A stretch of DNA of 64,000 bases from Paragorgia papillata. Its lineage: Eukaryota > Cnidaria > Anthozoa > Scleralcyonacea > Coralliidae. This document shows, piece after piece, positions 19,535-33,041 of the stretch. A program made the translations under genes and the position numbers. The first letter of the stretch is position 1. Every line of letters begins with the position of its first letter. Where the stretch lies: contig JAWNZC010000316.1 in the NCBI GenBank assembly GCA_035771165.1, positions 62,001 to 126,000 of the forward strand, given 5' to 3'. Below the pieces are notes generated by a model. It was not told the DNA's origin. It did not search any database and worked only from the letters and a program-made list of their open reading frames with translations.

Positions 19535-22250
19535 ACTCGGCAATGGCTACAAACATTTCTACAACGGTAAACAAACAGGGCAAGAACGGTGTGGGAATAA
19601 TTTTGTGCGAGAGCTGGAAAAGGAATGTGGTTGAAGTACAGAGAACATCAGACAAACTGATGTTAGTGAAGGTGACAACAGAGAGTGGACTACTCAACGT
19701 CATATCTGCCTACGCCCCACAAGTTGGATGTAGTGAAGAAGAGAAGGAGCAGTTCAGAGAGGAACTCGAGGATCTGGTGTGGAGTGTCCCTAGAGAAGAA
19801 GACTTGGTGATTGGAGGTGACTTGAACGCGCACGTGAGAGAAGAAGCCGATGGTTACGAGGAGTGCCACAAAGGATGGGGTTACGGCCAGAGAAACATCG
19901 AAGGAGAACGGATCTTAGAGATGGCAGAGAGCCTGGAACTATTCATTACCAACACGGGGTTTCAGAAAAGTGAAGAACACAGAGTCACCTATAAGAGTGG
20001 TCCAGACTGCACACAGATTGATTTCATTCTGGTTAGGAAACAGAACGGAAAAGACGTTACGAAGGTGATACCCGGCGAGGCGGCAGCTCACCAACATCGA
20101 CTGCTAGTGATGGATATGCGGAGGAAGAAGAAGATGACCATGAAGTCCAGGAAAAGACCTCAGAAGATCAAAGTCTGGAAGCTGGAAGGAGAGAAGAAGA
20201 CGGAGTATGTAGAGGAAGTTTCCAGAGAAATGGACAACTTCGAAGTACAGACTGTGAAAGAGTACTGGCAAAAATTGAAGAATACCATATTGAGAGTAGC
20301 AACAGAAAAATGTGGAAAGACTTCAGGAAGAATGCGGAAAGACCAAGAAACCTGGTGGTGGAGAGAAGATACCCAGCAAGCCATCAAGAACAAGAAGAGT
20401 GCCTTCGAGGAATGGCAAAAAAAAACAAGACAGCGGAGTCGAAAGTCCAGTATAAAGAAGCAAAGAAAGAGGCAAAGAGGGCGGTGGCAAAAGCAAGAGA
20501 GGAAACAACAAAGGACTGGTACCAGAAACTAGACACGAAGGAGGGAGAGATAACTATCTACAAAGTCGCAAAGGCAAGACAGAAAATGAAGGAAGACATC
20601 GGGGAAGTAATCGTGATCAGAGACAAAGATGGAAGAATACTATCTCAACCAGAAGATGTGAAGAGACGGTGGAGAGAGTATTTCAACAGTCTACTAAATG
20701 AGGAGAACCCGCATCAGGAGCTGGAGGATATGCCACCTGTGGAGGGACCAGTAACAGACATCATGAAACTGGAGGTGAAGACAGCGCTGAAGGGAATGAA
20801 GAAAGGCAAGGCAGGAGGGCCTTCAGAAGTAACCGTGGAGATGTTAATAGCCCTAGGAGAGAGGGGGAGGAGGAGTATACTTACCGTCTCCTCAGCCTAG
20901 TCTGGGAGCAAGAAGAGATTCCGGAAGACTGGAGAAGGAGCCTGATCATACCGATCTTCAAAAAGAAAGGAGATGTTTTACAAGGAAGCAACTACAGGGG
21001 AATCAAGTTACTGGAACACATGTTGAAGATTTTTGAGAAGATATTAGACAAAAGACTGAGACAGGTAGTGGAAATTGATGATATGCAATTTGGTTTCCGA
21101 CCAAACAGGGGAACAACAGATGCCATCTTCGTATTGCGGCAGTTACAAGAGAAGACCTTGGAAGGGCAAAAGAGACTGTTCCATGCCTTTGTGGACCTCG
21201 AGAAGGCATACGATCGTGTGCCCCGAGAGCTAGTTTGGTGGTGCCTGAGGAAGAAAGGTGTGCCAGAGAAGCTGGTACGGCTAGTGCAATGCACGTATGA
21301 AGCGGCGAGCACCGTGGTAAGAACGCCACATGGAGACTCTGATAGCTTTCAGATAGGAGTAGAGCTGCACCAGGGCTCGGCATTGAGTCCTCTACTCTTC
21401 ATAGTCGTCCTGGATGGCATAACTGAGGCATGTAGAGACGGAATCCCTTCAGAGACGCTCTATGCAGACGATTTAGCGTTGTCAAAAACGGCGGAGAAGA
21501 AACTGGAAAAAAAGTTAATGAGTTGGCAAACAACATTAGAAGCCAAAGGCTTGAAGGTGAACACAGAGAAAACCGAAGTAATGATTAGTTCGAGAACGAC
21601 AAAACCCAAGCTTAATATTAAAGAGATGCAAGGTATCCGGTTAAACCAAGTCAAGGATTTCAAGTATCTTGGGGACGTGATCCAAGAAGACGGCGGCTGT
21701 GAGAAAGTTGTGCGGGCACGAGTGCAAGCTGCTTGGCAGAAATGGAGGGACTTCTCAAGTGTGATTTGTGACAGGAAGTTACTAGATAGGCTGAAGACCA
21801 AGATATACAGAACAGTGATAAGGACCGGTGCTAATGTACGGTGCAGAGACCTGGCCCCTAAAAAGAAAGGAGGAACTTATACTTATAAAACAGAATGCTA
21901 CGTTGGGCGCAGGGCATGTACCTGAGAAAGAAAAAAAGACCAATGAAACAGTGAGAGAGATGGCAGAAGTAGAATGTATTGAAGAGAAACTACGAGACGT
22001 CCGTCTACAATGGTATGGACACGTATACAGAAGAAAGGAAGATCATCCATTGAGAAGAATGGTGGACATGCCAATCCCAGGAAAAAGGAAAAGAGGAAGA
22101 CCACACAAGAGATGGGAAGACACAGTAAAAGAAGATATGAAACGAAGGAATATGACAAATGAAGATGTCAACGACAGAGCCCAATGGCGACGAAAGCTCC
22201 TCTCCAGGCCGACCTCATAAGGGATAAGGTCCAGAAGAAGAAGTATGTCT
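19535..22250 (+). mobile_element. RTE-like LINE, 5'-truncated, copy 1
   Basis: Non-LTR retrotransposon. It starts inside the apurinic-like endonuclease domain (KNGVGIILCESWKRNVVEV, then VIGGDLNAHV, RVTYKSGPDCTQIDFILVRK). A linker follows, then reverse transcriptase: PIFKKKGD, NYRGIKLL, FGFRPNRGTTDAIF, AFVDLEKAYDRV, HQGSALSPLLF, LYADDLAL. The C-terminal segment reads LQWYGHVYRRKEDHPLRR and KRGRPHKRWED. An intact element would have one frame. This copy is broken at a nine-A run (20,417-20,425), at a short G run near 20,866, near 21,822 and by an 8-bp loss near 21,890. It lies antisense to the MAM gene in the intron upstream of EGF-1. RTE-like is my best clade call, not certain. Confidence 0.9.
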
Positions 22251-22842
22251 GGACTAAACCGTGGAATAGGTACAATTTTCATTGAGGAAACAATTCCGTG
22301 TCTTGTAGGTCTAATATGTTGGCTTGGACTTGAAAAAGTAAAAATTCCCTTTGCTTCAAATACCGAGTTTCCAATTGAACGTAATTCTATTGTCCCCATA
22401 GCCAGGTCTGACATTTTAAACAAATTTAATAAATTATTGTTTATTTATTATATACCTATTACAATATTATCGAAATTTACTGGGTCAAAATAATTAAAAA
22501 GATGTTTGCAATGCCCAACAGAAAACACAATACTTGAGAAAGCAACCGCGCGTTGTCTGGATATCCATTTGGACAGACCGTGCATCGACCAATCAGAATT
22601 TAAAACACTGCTTAACAAATAAAGATAATTAAAAGCTCCATTTATATGTATAGTCCGCGGTTGACGTCATTTGAATACGAAAGAAGCTGAGCAGAGACGG
22701 AAGACGGAAGGTGATAGTCTTTTGCACTTTTGTGTTCCAATGTCGCCGCGTCAAACGTAGCTTTACCTCTTTCGCCCCCAAAGGTGACAAAAGTCGACAA
22801 AAGTCGACTTTTATTATTTTACTCTGTCACTAACGCCAGAAT

Positions 22843-22881
<39 letters not shown>

Positions 22882-23063
22882 GGGGAGAAATCTGGCAGCA
22901 AAAGGGTTATACGAATATAAATATGCACGAAAAAGCTATGCTTTTATAAGTTGCGCATTTTAAAATGCTTCGAGGCACTTTTTCCAGGTTCAAATAGCGT
23001 CAAACGTACCTTCAGAAGAATACATATGTACACGAGCTGTATGTTTAAATTGCTTTAGACATA
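22251..23063. other. Intron segment between LINE and minisatellite
   Basis: No gene. A dispersed repeat at 22,770-22,910 (cagacgattttactcgtcaa) is in opposite orientation to the one at 6,641. A short duplicated piece, gacaaaagtcgacaaaagtcgac, is also seen. The copy-2 counterpart is 54,190-54,992. Confidence 0.55.
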
Positions 23064-26000
23064 ACACCATACTATCTGCATTACAACACCATGCTATCTG
23101 CATTGCAACATCATACTATCTGCATTAGAACATCACACTATCTGCATTACAACATCATGCATGCTGTCTGAATTACAACACCACACTATCTGCATTGCAA
23201 CATCATACTATCTGCATTACAACATCATACTATCTGCGTTACAACATCACACTATCTGCATTGCAACACCATACTATCTGCATTACAACACCATGCTATC
23301 TGCATTACAACACCATGCTATCTGCATTGCAACACCATACTTATCTGCATTACAACATCATAGTATCTGCATTACAACATCATAGTATCTGCATTACAAC
23401 ATCATACTATCTGCATTGCAACATCATACTATCTGCATTACAACACCATACTATCTGCATTACAACATCATACTATCTGCATTACAACATCATAGTATCT
23501 GCATTACAACATCATACTATATGCATTACAACATCATACTATCTGCATTACAACACCATACTATCTGCATTACAACATCATACTATCTGCATTACAACAC
23601 CATACTATCTGCATTACAACATCATACTATCTGCATTACAACATCATAGTATCTGCATTACAACATCATACTATATGCATTACAACATCCTACTATCTGC
23701 ATTACAACACCATACTATCTGCGTTGCAACACCATACTATCTGCATTACAACACCATACTATCTGCATTACAACATCATAGTATCTGCATTACAACACCA
23801 TACTATCTGCATTATAACACCATACTATTATCTACATTACAACACCATACTATCTGCATTACAATACCATACTATCTGCATTACAACACCATACTATCTG
23901 CATTACAACACCATACTATCTGCATTACAACATCATAGTATCTGCATTACAACATCAAACTATCTGCATTGCAACATCATACTATCTGCATTACAACACC
24001 ATACTATCTGCATTACAACATCATACTATCTGCATTACAACATCATACTATCTGCATTACAACACCATACTATCTGCATTACAACATCATACTATCTGCG
24101 TTGCAACACCATACTATGTGCATTACAACATCACACTATCTGCATTACAACATCATACTATCTGCATTACAACATCACACTATCTGCATTACAACATCAT
24201 ACTATCTGCATTACAACATCATACTATCTGCATTACAACACCATACTATCTGCATTACAACACCATACTATCTGCATTACAACGCCATACTATCTGCATT
24301 ACAACATCACACGATCTGCATTACAACATCATACTATCTGCATTACAACATCACACTATCTGCATTACAACATCATACTATCTGCATTACAACATCATAC
24401 TATCTGCATTACAACACCATACTATCTGCATTACAACACCATACTATCTGCATTACAACATCATACTATCTGCATTACAACACCATGCTATCTGCATTAC
24501 AACACCATGCTATCTGCATTGCAACACCATACTTATCTGCATTACAACATCATAGTATCTGCATTACAACATCATAGTATCTGCATTGCAACATCATACT
24601 ATCTGCATTACAACACCATACTATCTGCATTACAACATCATACTATCTGCATTACAACATCATAGTATCTGCATTACAACATCATACTATATGCATTACA
24701 ACATCATACTATCTGCATTAAAAAACTATCCATTACAACATCAACTATCTGCATTACAACATCATACTATCTGCATTACAACACCATACTATCTGCATTA
24801 CAAACTACCATAATATCTGCATTAAACACCATTCATAGTACTCTGCCATTACAACATACTATCTGCATTACAACATCATAGTTTCTGCATTAAACACATC
24901 TATCATACTATATGCATTACAAACCAACATCATACTATCTGCGTTGCAACACCATACTATCTGCATTACAACACCATACTACCTGCATTGCAACACCATA
25001 CTATCTGCATTACAACACCATACTACCTGCATTACAACATCATAGTATCTGCATTACAACACCATACTATCTACATTACAACACCATACTATCTGCATTA
25101 CAACATCATAGTACCTGCATTACAACATCATACTATCTGCATTACAACATCATACTATCTGCATTACAACATCATACTATCTGCATTACAACACCATACT
25201 ATCTGCATTACAACATCATACTATCTGCATTACAACATCATACTATCTGCATTACAACATCATACTATCTGCATTACAACATCATACTATCTGCATTACA
25301 ACACCATACTATCTGCATTACAACATCATACATACTATCTGCATTACAACACCATACTATCTGCATTACAACATCATACTATCTGCATTACAAAACCATA
25401 CTATCTGCATTACAACATCATACTATCTGCATTACAACATCATACTATCTGCATTACAACATCATACTATCTGCATTACAACATCATACTATCTGCATTA
25501 CAACACCATACTATCTGCATTACAACATCATACTATCTGCATTACAACATCATAGTATCTGCATTACAACATCATACTATCTGCATTACAACATCATACT
25601 ATCTGCATTACAACATCATACTATCTGCATTACAACATCATACTATCTGCATTACAACACCATACTATCTGCATTAAAACACATACTATCTGCATTACAA
25701 CATTCTGCATTACAACATCATACTATCTGCATTACAACATCATACTATCTGCATTACAACATCATACTATCTGCATTACAACACCATACTATCTGCATTA
25801 CAACATCATACTATCTGCATTACAACACCATACTATCTGCATTACAACATCATACTATCTGCGTTACAACATCATAGTATCTGCATTACAACATCATACT
25901 ATCTGCGTTGCAACACCATACTATCTGCATTACAACACCATACTACCTGCATTGCAACACCATACTATCTGCATTACAACACCATACTACCTGCATTACA

Positions 26001-29000
26001 ACATCATAGTATCTGCATTACAACACCATACTTTCTGCATTACAACATCATAGTATCTGCATTACAACATCATAGTATCTGCATTACAACATCATACTAT
26101 CTGCATTACAACACCATACTATCTGCATTACAACATCATACTATCTGCATTACAACATCATACTATCTGCATTACAACACCATACTATCTGCATTACAAC
26201 ATCATACTATCTGCGTTGCAACACCATACTATCTGCATTACAACATCACACTATCTGCATTACAACATCATACTATCTGCATTACAACATCACACTATCT
26301 GCATTACAACATCATACTATCTGCATTACAACATCATACTATCTGCATTAGAACATCATACTATCTGCATTACAACACCATACTATCTGCATTACAACTA
26401 AATCACACTATCTGCATTACAACATCATACTATTCTGCATTTACAATCATTCACACTATCTGCATTACAAACATCATACTATCTGCATTACAACACCATA
26501 CTATCTGCATTACTTACAAACATCATACTATCTGCATTACAACATCATACTATCTGCATTACAACACCATACTATCTGCATTACAACATCATACTATCTG
26601 CATTACAACATCATACTATCTGCATTACAACATCATACTATCTGCATTACAACATCATACTATCTGCATTACAACATCATACTATCTGCATTACAACATC
26701 ATACTATCTGCATTACAACACCATACTATCTGCATTACAACACCATACTATCTGCATTACAACATCATCATACTATCTGCATTACAACATCATACTATCT
26801 GCATTACAACACCATACTATCTGCATTACAACACCATACTATCTGCATTACAACATCATACTATCTGCATTACAACATCATACTATCTGCATTACAACAT
26901 CACACTATCTGCATTACAACATCATACTATCTGCATTACAACATCATACTATCTGCATTACAACACCATACTATCTGCATTACAACATCATACTATCTGC
27001 ATTACAACACCATACTATCTGCATTACAACATCATACTATCTGCATTACAACATCATACTATCTGCATTACAACATCATACTATCTGCATTACAACATCA
27101 TACTATCTGCATTACAACACCATACTATCTGCATTACAACACCATACTATCTGCATTACAACATCATACTATCTGCATTACAACATCATACTATCTGCAT
27201 TACAACATCATACTATCTGCATTACAACATCATACAATCTGCATTACAACACCATACTATCTGCATTACAACACCATACTATCTGCATTACAACATCATA
27301 CTATCTGCATTACAACACCATACTATCTGCATTACAACCATACTATCTACATTACAACACCATACTATCTGCATTACAACACCATACTATCTGCATTACA
27401 ACACCATACTATCTGCATTACAACACCATACTATCTGCATTACAACATCATACTATCTGCATTACAACACCATACTATCTGCATTACAACACCATACTAT
27501 CTGCATTACAACACCATACTATCTGCATTACAACATCACACTATCTGCATTACAACACCATACTATCTGCATTACAACATCATACTATCTGCGTTGCAAC
27601 ATCATACTATCTGCATTTACAACATCATACTATCTGCATTACAACATCATACTATCTGCATTACAACACACCATACTATCTGCATTACAACATCATACTA
27701 TCTGCATTACAACATCATACTATCTGCATTACAACATCATACTATCTGCATTACAACATCATACTATCTGCATTACAACATCATACTATCTGCATTACAA
27801 CATCACTATCTGCATTACAACATCATACTATCTGCATTACAACACCATACTATCTGCATTACAACATCATACTATCTGCATTACAACATCATACTATCTG
27901 CATTACAACATCATACTATCTGCATTACATTACAACATCATACTATCTGCATTACAACATCATACTATCTACATTACAACATCATACTATCTGCATTACA
28001 ACACCATACTATCTACATTACAACACCATACTATCTGCATTACAACACCATACTATCTGCATTACAATACCATACTATCTGCATTACAATACCATACTAT
28101 CTGCATTACAACATCATACTATCTGCATTACAACATCATACTATCTGCATTACAACATCATACTATCTGCATTACAACACATCATACTATCTGCATTACA
28201 ACATCATACTATCTGCATTACAACATCATACTATCTGCATTACAACACCATACTATCTGCATTACAACACCATACTATCTGCATTACAACACCATACTAT
28301 CTGCATTACAACACCATACTATCTGCATTACAACACCATACTATCTGCATTACAACACCATACTATCTGCATTACAACACCATACTATCTGCATTACAAC
28401 ACCATACTATCTGCATTACAACATCATAGTATCTGCATTACAACATCATACTATCTGCATTGCAACATCATACTATCTGCATTACAACACCATACTATCT
28501 GCATTACAACACCATACTATCTGCATTACAACATCACACTATCTGCATTACAACATCATACTATCTGCATTACAACATCACACTATCTGCATTACAACAT
28601 CATACTATCTGCATTACAACATCATACTATCTGCATTACAACACCATACTATCTGCATTACAACACCATACTATCTGCATTACAACATCATACTATCTGC
28701 ATTACAACATCATAGTATCAGCATTACAACATCACACTATCTGCATTGCAACATCATACTATCTGCGTTACAACATCATAGTATCTGCATTACAACATCA
28801 TACTATCTGCATTACAACACCATACTATCTGCATTACAACACCATACTATCTGCATTACAACACCATACTATCTTTACAACACCATATTATCTACATTAC
28901 AACACCATACTATCTGCATTACAATACCATACTATCTGCATTACAACACCATACTATCTGCATTACAACACCATACTATCTGCATTACAACACCATACTA

Positions 29001-31099
29001 TCTGCATTACAACACCATACTATCTGCATTACAACATCATAGTATCTGCATTACAACATCATACTATCTGCATTGCAACATCATACTATCTGCATTACAA
29101 CACCATACTATCTGCATTACAACATCATACTATCTGCGTTGCAACACCATACTATCTGCATTACAACATCACACTATCTGCATTACAACATCATACTATC
29201 TGCATTACAACATCATACTATCTGCATTACAACATCATACTATCTGCATTACAACACCATACTATCTGCATTACAACATCATACTATCTGCGTTGCAACA
29301 CCATACTATGTGCATTACAACATCACACTATCTGCATTACAACATCATACTATCTGCATTACAACATCACACTATCTGCATTACAACATCATACTATCTG
29401 CATTACAACATCATACTATCTGCATTACAACACCATACTATCTGCATTACAACACCATACTATCTGCATTACCACATCACACTATCTGCATTACAACATT
29501 ACACTATCTGCATTACAGCATCATACTATCTACATTACAACATCATAGTATCTGCATTACAACACCATACTATCTACATTACAACACCATACTATCTGCA
29601 TTACCACATCACACTATCTGCATTACAACATTACACTATCTGCATTACAGCATCATACTATCTACATTACAACATCATAGTATCTGCATTACAACACCAT
29701 ACTATCTACATTACAACACCATACTATCTGCATTACAACACCATACTATTATCTACATTACAACACCATGCTATCTGCATTACAATACCATACTATCTGC
29801 ATTACAATACCATACTATCTGCATTACAACATCATACTATCTGCATTACAACATCATAGTATCTGCATTACAACATCATACTATCTGCATTACAACACCA
29901 TACTATCTGCATTACAACATCATAGTATCTGCATTACAACACCATACTATCTACATTACAACACCATACTATCTGCATTACAACACCATACTATTATCTA
30001 CATTACAACACCATACTATCTGCATTACAATACCATACTATCTGCATTACAACACCATACTATCTGCATTACAACACCATACTATCTGCATTACAACATC
30101 ATAGTATCTGCATTACAACATCATACTATCTGCATTGCAACATCATACTATCTGCATTACAACACCATACTATCTGCATTACAACACCATACTATCTGCA
30201 TTACAACATCACACTATCTGCATTACAACATCATACTATCTGCATTACAACATCACACTATCTGCATTACAACATCATACTATCTGCATTACAACATCAT
30301 ACTATCTGCATTACAACACCATACTATCTGCATTACAACACCATACTATCTGCATTACAACATCATACTATCTGCATTACAACATCATAGTATCTGCATT
30401 ACAACATCACACTATCTGCATTGCAACATCATACTATCTGCGTTACAACATCATAGTATCTGCATTACAACATCATACTATCTGCATTGCAACATCATAC
30501 TATCTGCATTACAACACCATACTATCTGCATTACAACATCATACTATCTGCGTTGCAACGCTATACTATCTGCATTATAACACCATACTATCTACATTAC
30601 AACACCATATTATCTGCATTACAACACCATGCTATTATCTACATTACAACACCATACTATCTGCATTACAATACCATACTATCTGCATTACAACACCATG
30701 CTATCTGCATTACAACACCATACTATCTGCATTACAACATCATAGTATCTGCATTACAACATCATACTATCTGCATTGCAACATCATACTATCTGCATTA
30801 CAACACCATACTATCTGCATTACAACATCATACTATCTGCGTTGCAACACCATACTATCTGCATTACAACACCATACTATCTGCATTACAACATCATACT
30901 ATCTGCATTACAACATCATACTATCTGCATTACAACACCATACTATCTGCATTACAACACCATACTATCTGCATTATCTGCATTACAACACACTATCTGC
31001 ATTACAGCATCATACTATCTGCATTAGAACATCATACTATCTGCATTGCAACATCATACTATCTGCATTACAACACCATACTATCTGTATTACAACATT
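23064..31099. repeat. Large 22-bp minisatellite, about 365 copies
   Basis: Unit catactatctgcattacaac plus ac or at, repeated over about 8.0 kb with few interruptions. Variants (tagtatc, tatctac, gcgttgcaac, cacactatc) recur in blocks, giving higher-order repeats: for example a block near 28,700 recurs near 30,390, and a 130-bp block at 29,470 recurs at 29,600. Because 22 is not a multiple of 3 and the unit lacks stops on the plus strand, all three forward frames stay open for hundreds of codons. Irregular units around 24,715-24,930 and 26,395-26,525 could be real decay or consensus errors. The array sits at a module boundary. Confidence 0.97.
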
Positions 31100-31534
31100 A
31101 CGTATTTGTCTTACATTACAAAATATTGGACTGACACGTGACGCCAATGTAGACGTTTGATTGGACAAGTGTTTGTGCGGATATATTAATTAGCATTATA
31201 AGACCATTGATTTCATTGGTTCTTGATAAACAAAAGTAAATGAATATAAGGCTCAAGCAAGCAGGCATTTGAAGAAGGGAATGAACCATATAAAAACACC
31301 TGCATATATGAGGCTAAGAATTAGCCTGAATATACCAGGCAGCTTTTATAAATTCAGGTAACATCAGAATTAAACATCAGATATATTCTTGACAAAGATA
31401 AGTAGATAACACAGAATTCTGGGTCAAAACTATATATTGTTTTTTATATAATTGTCCAAATTAAATTAGTTGATCATAAGTATAGACTCAAGTCACTCAC
31501 AAAATAAATGATAAAGTATATTGTTAACATATTT
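31100..31534. other. Intron segment after minisatellite
   Basis: Matches 10,312-10,780 (A1/B1 boundary) without insertions. No gene recognised. Confidence 0.55.
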
Positions 31535-32455
31535 AACAGTTATACCATGAGCTCGAGTCGTATATGAGCTCATAGCCAACGAGGCGCTTCGCCGAGTTGG
31601 CTATTAGTTCGTATACGACGAGAGCGAATGGTTATAACTGTTTTATTATATAGCCAAGCACTGTACAAGAGACAAAATTACAGCGAAATGTTTGAAACGA
31701 CAAACTTCCGGCATAGGAAACAGGCAACTAATACTTCCGCCATGCGTAATGACGCATTCACACAGAGTTTCTCGCTGAGCTGTTCGGCAAACAGCTTCAG
31801 TGAAATGTTGCATAAATGTTGCTCGAGAGGCAAAAAATGTGTTGAGCAGATCAACAAAAAGATTAAAAGGTACCTTTATGAAGTCAAAAGGTGGGTCAGT
31901 TGTTTATATTAGCGTTGCTGTCGGAAAAAAAGCGGTTTTGATTTCATGCAAAAATGAAACTGAAACACCTTCGGCAGTGAAACTAAATTACTTAGTTGGT
32001 TGTTTTTGAAAAACAACATGCTTTTTACTACTTCAAATGCTTATCTAAATAAAAAAAGTCTCTTTACTGGTGATCTCCTAGGAAATGTGTGTTGTAAGCT
32101 TGATTTTAACCGTGAGTTTCTTTGTTTGGCAACAAATTAATATCAACCCGATAATTTAGTCGGGTTTTTGAAGTAAAAAGACGGGTTTTTGAAGGTGAAT
32201 TTCACCATTTAACATGCTAAATTGTGTATTTGTTAATGTATTTTTACACAATGTTGTTTTTTTATACATTGGTTTGAGGGTGTTGATGTTTTTTCTGTAT
32301 AAAAATCCGTCAATTTCAACTCTTTTCGGCAGTTTTAAAAAACATGCCGCCATCTTGTTTTTCCTCTACTAGTAGGATATGAGCTGATAGCCTGGTAGTA
32401 GGGAACCAATCAGATTACGCAAAAGCTCATATCCGATAGCATGCTATATAATAAT
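31535..32455. mobile_element. Insertion of about 920 bp with palindrome and short TIRs, before A2
   Basis: Absent at the paralogous sites near 10,775 and 42,390, where flanks ttaacatat and ttaaattag are joined. It starts with a 108-bp palindrome (31,535-31,642; arms aacagttataccat and its near complement). An 810-bp segment follows, bounded by 12-bp inverted repeats ttattatatagc (31,643-31,654) and gctatataataa (32,443-32,454). A TTAA flanks both sides, compatible with a TTAA target duplication. The 94-codon plus-strand open stretch at 31,628-31,912 is unrecognised. Confidence 0.6.
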
Positions 32456-32569
32456 TTAAATTAGATATGATTAGATGTGTATTCCATCCATCGCTATTAT
32501 TATCTCATTATTATGACCTCGACTGTTATGCAATCAAAAATATGAAATTCGACCTCGACTAACACCATT

Positions 32570-32874
32570 TAGTATAAATACACCGGTAATTATAGAAAAT
32601 CACGCGCGCTGATTGGTCGAGCTACTTCGGATTAATTCTCGATAATCACCTACAGCGTTTATTCGAAATGGCCGCCAGCCAAGTTGTCAATGCGACAGAC
32701 GAGGAAATTAACAATTTTAAAGAAAATGTTGTTCCTAAAAGTACGAAAATGTGTATTTATACTAAAACAATTATTCGCCTCAGGCTCAGTGAATATCGGT
32801 GAATAATAACCTCGACTTCGTCTCGGTTATTATACACCGATATTCACCTCGTCTTCGGCGAATAATTGTTAAAT
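32570..32874 (+). mobile_element. Short insertion with hairpin and host-like peptide start, before A2
   Basis: About 300 bp absent from the same position near 10,885 and 42,505. It contains a hairpin at 32,767-32,869 (arms acaattattcgcc and ggcgaataattgt) and an ATG-initiated reading at 32,668-32,802. Confidence 0.55.
32668..32802 (+). pseudogene. 44-codon remnant resembling start of a Crypton-type recombinase protein
   Basis: Reads MAASQVVNATDEEINNFKEN, then VVPKSTKM, before running into the hairpin arm and stopping. The DEEIxxF...N..P.STK pattern is like the N-terminus of the KIAA1958/DUF3504-type (Crypton-derived) tyrosine recombinase proteins common in cnidarian genomes; that comparison is from memory. 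Only the first 28 residues look protein-like, and no catalytic part is present. A second copy is at 58,675-58,809. Confidence 0.4.
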
Positions 32875-32929
32875 ATTTTTCTTATGTACAAAACTAACCC
32901 AGTAGTTGTAAGGTTTAACAAACAGTTAC

Positions 32930-33041
32930 CTGGCTTCGAATCCAAGGGATAGTTAGAACATCTTCTGTTCAATTGAACTGTGACGTCATCAATTGCTATA
33001 TCTCCTTGATACGAAGGGCCTGCAACACCTTCAAATATTAT
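32930..33041 (-). CDS. MAM domain exon 3, module A2
   Basis: 112 nt, phase 0 in and 1 out. Reads IIFEGVAGPSYQGDIAIDD, VTVQLNRRC. Intact splice sites (ttttag acceptor, GTAAC donor). Same A-type sequence as A1 except F for I in the third residue. Its donor phase fits either EGF-1 (17,790) or, if that is skipped, B1 exon 1. Confidence 0.92.

Noticed and set aside
21003..21383. Minus-strand frames opposite the RTE reverse transcriptase
   Set aside because: Shadows of the RT frame on the other strand.
23064..31099. CRISPR-like array
   Set aside because: Units are contiguous, with no spacers, in a eukaryotic intron.
23161..31160. Long plus-strand open frames (up to 373 codons) of a 22-residue repeat
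   Set aside because: They come from a stop-free 22-bp DNA minisatellite and exist in all three frames at once; no start context, signal peptide or flanking exon supports translation.
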